A stretch of DNA of 64,000 nt, taken from NCBI GenBank assembly GCA_030789695.1, contig CM061142.1, positions 802,333,610-802,397,609 of the forward strand, given 5' to 3'. Within the stretch, counting starts at the first letter, position 1; every line of letters begins with the position of its first letter. The position numbers and the translations under genes were made by a program. Positions 57,087 to 64,000 of the stretch are shown piece by piece. The notes under the pieces were generated by a model, which was given only the letters and a program-made list of their open reading frames with translations, was not told where the DNA came from and did no database searches. This stretch comes from Scilla litardierei (taxonomy: Eukaryota > Streptophyta > Magnoliopsida > Asparagales > Asparagaceae).

Positions 57087-58000
57087 TAAGTCCAAAATAC
57101 GAAAACAGGAAGGGACTCATGATACATTGAATAAGAAACAGGAAATGGAAATCCTTCCAGAAACGGACCGAAAGCATGACTCTAATCGCTCCCACACCCT
57201 CAAACCCGAAAGTCAAATGTATGGCATTCTATTATTCTGTGTGGTGTCAAATGTAGTATTTTTAATAACTGCGGTTGTATTGTTTCATGGGTTTCATGTT
57301 ATTAGTTTGATGTGTTGGGAATGGTATCATTCAGTACCATGATGTGGGGATTATAATAGCATGCAACGTATGTATTGTGAATGTGGCAAAATCTCCCAAA
57401 ATTTCACGGGTCATATCTTTAGTAAATATGTGCAGTTAGGGGTACTATCTCAGGATTTATACATCCAACATTTCAAGAATCAAGTAATAATTTCCAACAA
57501 GTTCATCATGACAGAGAGATTATCAGTTCAATGCAATGTCACGGTTCAAGCAGAGCCCCCACCTAACTACGCATATAATCAATGCATGTAAAGTTATATT
57601 GATCATCGCATGCTATAAGGTAATCTAACAATTGATTCAGGTAACGGTGTCACAACATGCACGTGATAGAAAGTAATTTCGACGGTTATTCGAATGAAAA
57701 TAATAATAATTGGTAAGGGTCTAACTTAACCTAGTAGGATAAACTAAGCTAGGTATTTCACTAATAGGAAATAATTTAGTTTGCAACTCAAAGGTAAAGC
57801 TGAAGCAAGAAATCAAATCTTGAAAATTTATTTAAACTCGGTGTTTAAATGTTTTCCAAAAGAAAAGAAAAGTTAGAAAATCTACATGATCAGATTATGC
57901 ATGTTGTAGCAGCAAGGGAAGACCTACAGAAATCTTACAAAAGACTGGGCCTAGGCTGAAGGCCACACATGATTAAAGGAGGCAAAACCGAGTCACTACA

Positions 58001-58261
58001 AGGGTAACAGATTCAGCCCAAGCAGCAAGAATAATATAGTTGAAGCCCGCCAACCACCCAAACAGGGAGGGCTGAACCACCTAAACAGTCAACATGGAGC
58101 CGAAAATTCCCTAGGACATCACAAAACATTGAGCCAAATTCCCTAGAACGACTTGTCCCCGTGAATTCGACCATGGACTCACTAGGATTTACTACTTGAC
58201 GACATTCTATATTTGGAAGTAGTGTGCAACATTTTGCACCCGTCACTCATGAGGAGTCTGA
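58001..58261. other. Non-coding stretch
   Basis: No gene or repeat recognised; follows the tentative end of copy T. Confidence 0.5.
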
Positions 58262-58700
58262 AAATGTATGCAAATTGAGAAAGTTATTGTATAGTTTGAA
58301 GTAGTCTCCGAGAGCCTAGTTTGGGCGGTGTTTGATGTTGTGAAAGATTTTAGCCTCTGATTATATCATAGTAATCACTTTGTCTTTTATCAATACTATG
58401 AAGGCAGAAAGATTTTCTTGGCAGTGTATACGAATGACATTATTATTACTAGTGAATAGTGATGATGTCGAAGGTATTAAGCGAATGAATTGAATCTCCT
58501 TCACACTTCATGAGTATCAAGATGGCCTACAAAAGTAAGTTCTTTATATGTTGATATAGATTGGAATGTTGAAATGTAACCTACTTGCTACTCATATTAT
58601 TATAACACTAAACTTGTACCAAATCAAAAAAAAATTGCATGACCCAAGAAGATATAGGATGATGATGAAAAGCCGAACTATCTTATTATGACTAGATCAA
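58262..58700 (+). pseudogene. Ty1/copia reverse transcriptase fragment
   Basis: Shifted frames read VCKLRKLLYSLK-stop-SPRAWFGR, then FLAVYTNDIIIT and EGIKRMNELN, corresponding to VCKLRKSLYGLKQSPRAWF and the YVDDI active-site region of copia RT. The active-site second residue block reads YTND. No LTRs seen nearby. Unrelated in sequence detail to the Sirevirus RT. Confidence 0.75.
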
Positions 58701-59084
58701 ACATTATTTATCAAGTAAGGTTAGTCGGTTTCAAGGAATGAGGTTTCGATTGAAACCTAAAAGCTTCAACTATTTCGGATCAGGTTTGGAGGGGACCGGT
58801 CCGAAATGGTGCTGAAATCGTCAGCCAAACCCCGGCAAAAATTGTTAAAATGCAAAGAAAATAACAAAACATCACAAAACTGAAAAACAATTCCAAGATC
58901 ATAATCAAGTAAATTCATGATGAATTTTAAAAAGATCTGACCACAACATTGAATTCAGATCATCATCGTCTTCGTCTTTGTCATCATCAATCACGAAGAA
59001 GATCTAGAGTTCACGTACAGTTGTCATCATCTTTGTCAAATTATCGGCATCATTGACTTCTTCTTCTTCTTCTTCATGGATGTC
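58701..59084. other. Non-coding stretch with CTT repeats
   Basis: Contains a degenerate CGGTTTC/ATTTCGG-rich piece near 58730-58840, similar in style to 7451-7620, and CTT triplets at 59056-59075. No gene. Confidence 0.5.
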
Positions 59085-59445
59085 TGATACGATTATCACG
59101 TACTAGAGGAGGCATAGGACGCCGAAGGAGTAATTGCAATGCGCACCGACAATTTGGGGAAGTGTCTTTATGCACAATTAGTTTTGTTATTTTTGTTGTA
59201 CGCACCACGCCTAAACATTATATAAGTGAAGGCGTGGGCAAGGGTTATAGTATCGATTATTGTAGCCGTCTTTTGACACTTTCTACAGTCTCCGAGGAGA
59301 TCTAGAAGAGAGCTTTAGGCTTTTCCCTTAGCAAAAGCTAGGAGCGGGACCAACTTTCCCAAAATTGGCTATCTATCCCTTGTAACCCTATTTCCAATTC
59401 AATAAAAATCCCCAAATTCCACCAAATCAACCCTAGTCCGCATCA
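59085..59445 (+). repeat. 5' LTR of chromovirus (left end inferred)
   Basis: 361 bp ending CATCA three bases before TGGTATCAGAGC. The left end was chosen because TGATACGATTATCACGTACT aligns with the TGATG.GATCCTAACTTATCA start of the other chromovirus LTR. Confidence 0.7.
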
Positions 59446-59448
59446 ATT

Positions 59449-59460
59449 TGGTATCAGAGC
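59449..59460 (+). other. Primer-binding site (initiator Met tRNA)
   Basis: TGGTATCAGAGC, exact. Confidence 0.92.
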
Positions 59461-59469
59461 TTTGATCCA

Positions 59470-61320
59470 ATGGCATCAACAAGATCATCTACGACAAAAT
59501 CTTTGGAGGATGCGAAGGTCGTCGAAAGGAAGGAAACGTCGGAGATCAAAGCGAAGATCGACGGCGTGGAAATGAAATCGGCGGCATGGAAACGAAGATC
59601 GGCGGCTTGGAGGCGAAGCTCGACAACAACTTGGAACAAATAAAGGAGATGATTGCACATTTTATGGCTCAAAACCTAACCGCGCATCAGATCTCACAAT
59701 CAATGGAAGGAGCAACCTCAGATCTGAATAACCAATCAGATCTCTGAGCGAAAGGGAAGGCGACGATGATCCCCAATCAGGAGGTGATGATCTTGGGAGA
59801 AATAGATCCAGATCTAGATCTCGACGACGACGACTGGCAGGAGGATCTCTCTGAAACCCTAGGGGAGAGCTCCGATGAGGAGCAACGGACACGGTGACGT
59901 TAGAAAGCACGCGCGGCAGCCCTAGAGGGGCGCCAGGGGCTGCCGAATCCCTGGCGGCCCACCTAGGGGCTGGCGACATTCGGCGACCCTGCAAGGGGGC
60001 CGCAGGTAGCTGGCGACCCCCAGGGGGCCGCAGAGTTGGCGCGACCCCGCAGGGGGGTTACAGGTGGTGGGCGACCCCCCCCCAAGGGGGGCCGCCGAAG
60101 GCTGGAGGGCCCCCAGGGGCGCCGGAGGCAGGCGACCCCAACAGGGGGCCGCCGATGGTCGGCGGGCCCTCCAAGGCACCCACGGGCCACTAGCGGGCCG
60201 CGCGGACTCCGAGGACCCCCCTTATCGCCGGGGAAATTTCGAGGGCTGAGAGGGGCGCACGCGGGGTGCGCGAGATCTGGCGAACTCCGATGACAGTGAT
60301 GGGGCCCCAGAAAGGTGACGGCGAGCTGAGACATGAACCGGAGTACGAGGAACCTATTCGCTACCATGAGGATGAGTATGAGAAGGAGCGAGATAGGAGG
60401 GAGGATAGGCGGTGGGGTCATCGAGGGACCAGATTTGGAGACCATCGCCAACAACGGCTGGATCGTTTCGACGGAGGGGATCCACGTGCGGATGACCGCA
60501 TACGGAAACTCAAGATGCCTTTATTCGAGGGTAGTGATGTCATATGGTGGATCTACAAGGCGGAAAGGTACTTTGAGATGACCAGGCTGACGGATGTGAT
60601 GAGGCTGTGGGCGGTTGCACTCTGTTTGGAGGAAGAGACCTTGAATTGGTGGCGGTGGAAGGAGCAGCAGAGACCTTTGAGGAGCTGGGACGGGTTCAAG
60701 GAGGCGTTACTACACCGATTCAAAGATTCCTAGGCGGGGGGCATACGAGCAACTGCATGCCCTGAGGCAGGGGGACGGTGCGTGACTACATCAAGCAGTA
60801 CGAGGTACTTACTAGTAGGGTGCGTGGGATGCCTGCGGAGTCCTTAGAGGGCTTTTTCATGAATGAATTGAAGCCTACCATTAGTTCTGAGCTCCGTACT
60901 CTACCTTGTGGACTGGAGGAACAGATGGAGCTGGCACAAATAGTCGAGGACAGGTTGGTAGTTGAGCGTCGCGCCAGAAGGACGTTTGGGGAGCAGTTTC
61001 CCAGACCACAAACTATTCCAGGGGGCAGTCGGGTGCCACATGAGGGGCACCGACAGGCGGAGGGAGACCCGGAAATGTGAGGCCAGAGGACCTTACAAGA
61101 GGATGACAGATGCTGAGATGTGGGACCATAGGGCAAAGGGGTTGTGCTTCAAGTGCGATGAGAAGTTTACCCCGGGGCACAGGTGCTGCAACCAGGCCTT
61201 GCAGGTATACGAAGTGTACGCTGATGCGCTGGAGGAAGAGCAAGCAGGAGGGGAGCGGCAGAGCCCGAGGAGGACAGTGAGCCCCTGCTTCTGGAGGCAG
61301 CCGAGGTCTCGCTTAGCTCC
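59470..61320 (+). pseudogene. Chromovirus gag, broken
   Basis: ATG 59470 (MASTRSSTTKSLEDAK) opens a coiled-coil N-terminus with an internal tandem repeat (IGGMETK/IGGLEAKL, frameshifted near 59575). A GC-rich Gly/Pro/Arg linker spans 59900-60250. The capsid domain from about 60500 reads RIRKLKMPLFEGSDVIWWIY, KAERYFEM, LNWWRWKEQQRPLRSWD, with a stop at 60731 and a shift. The rest follows at 60778-61080 (RDYIKQYEVLTSRV, FFMNELKPTISSEL, MELAQIVEDRLVVE). The knuckle at 61140-61190 reads CFKCDEKFTPGHRC, followed by an acidic tail. Same architecture as the gag-only elements, so this lineage is a plausible source or helper for them. Confidence 0.85.
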
Positions 61321-63004
61321 ATAGCGGGGCTTACACAAGTCTACACTATAAAGCAGGCTAGTAGAGTTCGAGACATGGATGTGGTGATCCTGATAGATAG
61401 TGGGACCACCCACAACTTTGTATCTCCGAGTGTGATTGAGGGACAGGGGATCCAACTGTCCGAGAGGAAAGGCTTCGGGGTCATGCTAGGGACCAGGGTA
61501 GTGGAGCAGAGTAGATGTATCTGACGGGACTTGACGGTGTCCATACAGAGAGTGCAGGTCACGGGGGATTTCTTGCTCTTGCCGTTGGGCAACGTCGACC
61601 TGATTCTGGGGATGTAGTGGTTGCAGTCGCTGGGGGAGACGAAGTTTAACTGGAAGCTGTTGCGGATGGAGTTTCAGGTAAACAGAAAGAATGTAATACT
61701 TTTGGGCGATCCGAATTTGTGTTGTTCGTCGGTGTCTTACATGACTATGGCGAAAACACTTCAGGCTGAGGGAGGTGGATTCTTGATTGAGCTACAGGGG
61801 TTGGTTCCTGACGGGACCAGGGACGTGACGGAAGTACCATAGGAGGTAGAACAGCTGTTGCGGGGATTCGAGGGGTTGTTCCAACCACCCAGCGGTCTTC
61901 CACCGCCGAGGGACCATGAGCACGCTATTGTGCTTAAGGAGGGGGTATCGCCCATTAGTGTGCGTCCGTACCGATATCCGCAAGTGCAGAAGAACGAGAT
62001 CGAGAAGCTGGTTCAGGAGATGCTGCAGGCGGGAGTCATACGACCTAGTGAGAGCCATTTTTCTAGTCCAATGCTTCTGGTAAAGAAGAAGGATGGCAGT
62101 TTGAGGTTCTGCATCGATTACCGAGCTCTAAATAAGGAAATTGTCCCGGACAAGTTTCTTATACCTATGATCGACGAACTGCTGGATGAACTACACGGAG
62201 CGGTAGTCTTCTCGAAGATCGACCTGAAGTCTGAATATCACCAGATCCACATGGGGAAGGAGGATGTGCAGAAGACGACCTTCAGGACTCACGAAGGCCA
62301 CTACGAGTTCCTCGTCATGCCTTTTGGGGCTAACGAACGCCCCCGCCACCTTCCAGTCGTTGATGAATAAGGTCTTCCGGCCTTATCTTCGGCGGTTCGT
62401 CTTGGTCTTCTTCGATGACATTCTAGTATACAGTGGATCACTACAGGATCATTTGGGTCATCTGGAGATCGTACTGCGAGAGCTGAGGGACCATCAGCTA
62501 CAGGCCAACCGGAAGAAGTGCCTGTTCGGACAGGCACATGTGGAATACCTTGGTCACATCGTCTCGACGAATGGAGTAGCGGCCGATCGGTCGAAGATTG
62601 CATCTATGTTGGATTGACCACAGCCGAGAACGATACGAGCTCTATGGGGATTCCTGAGGCTCAATGGCTATTATTGGAGGTTCGTGAAGGGGTACGGCAC
62701 CTTGGCGTGGCCCCTTGTCGAACAATTGAAGAAGGATAGTTTCTGCTGAGGGGAGGAGGCTACGGGGGCATTCCAGGCCCACAAGGAGGCGATGATGGCA
62801 GTGCCGGTGTTAGCACTCCCGGATTTCGAGACGTAGTTCGTGGTGGAGTCTGACGCTTCGGGCTTTGGGTTGAGGGTTGTGCTGATGCAGGAGCAGAGGC
62901 TGATTGCCTTCTTCAGTCAGGTCTTATCAACCAGGGCCAGACTGAAGTCCGTCAATGAGAGAGAATTGATGGCTATAGTGCTGTCAATACAGAAGTGGCG
63001 GTAA
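61321..63004 (+). pseudogene. Chromovirus protease, RT and RNase H with stops
   Basis: The protease keeps ILIDSGTTHNFVS (catalytic Asp present) but has stops at about 61522, 61616 and 61840. RT at 61858-62620: [65 protein letters not shown], then one extra G near 62326 shifts the frame. It resumes [13 protein letters not shown] with an intact active site FFDDILVYS. RNase H remnants at 62790-63004: [32 protein letters not shown]. Stops near 62616, 62747, 62836 and 63002. Confidence 0.88.
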
Positions 63005-64000
63005 TACCTTTTGGGGAGGGAGTTCATAGTACAGACAGACCAGAGGAGTCTGAAATACCTCCAGGAGCAGCGCATGGTGGCCGAGGAGCACCAGAGGTGG
63101 TTGTCCAAGCTGGGCGGTTACAAATTCAAGATTCATTACAAGCCTGGTACGGACAACAAGGCAACAGATGCGCTTTCACGACGAGATGAGGTGGTACATG
63201 TAGTAGCTCTTTCTATCCCGGTGATGTTGGAGAGCGACGCCTTACGTGCAGAGATCAAGGCGGATGATGGGCTGCGGCAGATCAAAGAGGCCATCACCCT
63301 GGGATCAGGAGACTTCCCGGGTTATGTCATGGAGGGGCGGACACTTTTATACAAGGGGAGGCTGGTGATTCCCCGTACGTCTGCACACATCCCCATTCTT
63401 TTCCAGGAGTTCCACAGCAGTGCCGTGTGGGGTCACTCAGGGGGATATCAGACATATCAGCATAGGGCTAGAGAGCTCTATTGGCCGGGTATGATGAAGG
63501 ATGTCGCGAAGTTAGTCTCGGAGTGTGACGTGTGCCAGCGTCACAAGTATCAGGCGACATCACCAGCAGGCCTCTTACAGCCCTTGGATTTACCAGAGAG
63601 GGTGTGGGAGGACATTTTGATGGACTTCGTGGAGGGGTTACCACGTTCAGAGGGCTACACTACGATATTTGTTGTGGTTGACCGCCTCAGCAAATATGGC
63701 CACTTTATTCCACTTCGTCATCCGTTTACAGCAGCATCGGTGGTAGTTGCATTCTTGAGGGAGGTGGTACGGCTGCATGGATATCCTCGTTCTATCGTGT
63801 CAGACAGAGATAAGGTGTTTCTGAGCACCTTTTGGAGAGAGATGTTCCACATACAGGGTACCGCGCTTCGACGGAGTACCGCCTACCACCTACAGACAAA
63901 CGGACAGATTGAGGTAGTAAATCGGAGTGTGGAGACCTACCTGCGATGTTTTGCTTCAGAGACGCCCACGAAGTGGGCCGGGTGGCTGATGTGGGCAGAG
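63005..64000 (+). CDS. Chromovirus RNase H end and integrase, open to window end
   Basis: 332 consecutive sense codons run off the window. Start: YLLGREFIVQTDQRSLKYL (RNase H), KATDALSRRDE junction, then the integrase zinc-binding domain (GHSGGYQTYQHRARELYWPG, ECDVCQRHK). The catalytic core follows: DILMDFVEGLPRSEGY (first Asp), VVVDRLSKYGHF, HGYPRSIVSDRDKVFL (second Asp), and STAYHLQTNGQIEVVNRSVE (Glu present, but HPQTDGQT of the family is altered). The end ETPTKWAGWLMWAE is mid-domain. Integrase joins cDNA to host DNA with 5-bp staggering. Confidence 0.88.

Larger units (their letters stand above)
54364..58000 (-). mobile_element. Solo LTR, ~2-kb TGTAAYG family (copy T), target of two later insertions
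   Basis: TGTAAC at 40808-40813 plus GACTCGG at 54369 reconstitute the family's minus-strand 3' end. The sequence then follows copy S (CTACAGGTCCTGCTGATACTAGT; CCCAAAGACCACCTTGGACC), is interrupted by copy S at 54997-57086, and resumes at 57092 (TCCTTCCAGAAACGGACCGA, GCATGACTCTAATCGCTCCC). The right end is taken as GAGTCACTACA at 58000. A matching duplication was not found (ACTCT before 40808, AGGGT after 58000), so that end is tentative. Confidence 0.6.
59085..64000 (+). mobile_element. Ty3/gypsy chromovirus, 5' part, truncated by window end
   Basis: 5' LTR 59085-59445 (TGATACGATTATC...CGCATCA), Met-tRNA primer site 59449-59460, gag, protease, RT, RNase H and integrase in Ty3 order. LTR start and gag layout resemble the 24181-37701 element. 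Many stops and frameshifts in gag and RT. The 3' LTR and target duplication are outside the window (ATGTC at 59080-59084 is the 5' candidate). Confidence 0.88.

Overview
The window looks like nuclear DNA of an angiosperm with large, repeat-swollen introns. The evidence is Sirevirus-type Ty1/copia elements, chromodomain Ty3/gypsy elements, a plant L1 LINE (DUF4283 ORF1 plus EN-RT ORF2), hAT and SINE copies, and plant-type splice sites. The species cannot be named from sequence. Almost everything is transposable-element DNA. The only host gene recognised is a uridine kinase-like gene on the minus strand, read from three short phase-compatible exons (18055-18170, 17284-17380, 4457-4536). Its catalytic P-loop exon and its C-terminal uracil phosphoribosyltransferase exons are not in the window, so the whole region is either the inside of a giant gene or carries a gene fragment.

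Layout. 1-890: end of a Ty3 gag relic with a 292-bp tandem duplication. 2261-4084: a young gag-only LTR element (TSD GAGGG). 4537-17283: a 12.7-kb intron holding a hAT transposase relic (9097-10920) with a nested non-autonomous hAT (9827-10455), MITEs, a Sirevirus LTR remnant (11894-13170), an AT-rich tandem repeat and a 1.97-kb solo LTR (13970-15940). 19459-22049: a second, older gag-only element (TSD GTAGC). 22346-22437: a tiny tRNA-derived SINE. 24181-37701: a decayed chromovirus whose 5' LTR is split by an L1 LINE (24362-30009) and whose pol is split by a 1.96-kb solo LTR (35120-37077, TSD GCTTC).

38273-39435 is an inverted, palindromic derivative of the same solo-LTR family (TSD GTAAG). 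40814-54363 is a Sirevirus on the minus strand (TSD GTAAC) with gag, protease-integrase, RT-RNase H and an intact 521-aa envelope-like ORF. Its pol is interrupted by a solo LTR of a different Sirevirus (47337-48996, TSD CTATC). The Sirevirus itself landed in the first bases of a further member of the 2-kb solo-LTR family (40808-40813 and 54364-58000), which also holds a younger member (54997-57086, TSD TAAGT). 59085-64000 is the 5' part of another chromovirus, running off the window.

Three things stand out. First, the ~2-kb TG...CA, 5-bp-TSD family present in at least five copies has a gene-like body: plant promoter motifs, a 21-nt microexon in three copies and a conserved spliced terminal exon coding a short acidic peptide. 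Second, palindrome arrays occur in three unrelated Sirevirus LTRs and again just upstream of the envelope-like ORF. Third, a family of gag-only elements shares one pol deletion and carries an expanded GC-rich linker inside gag.
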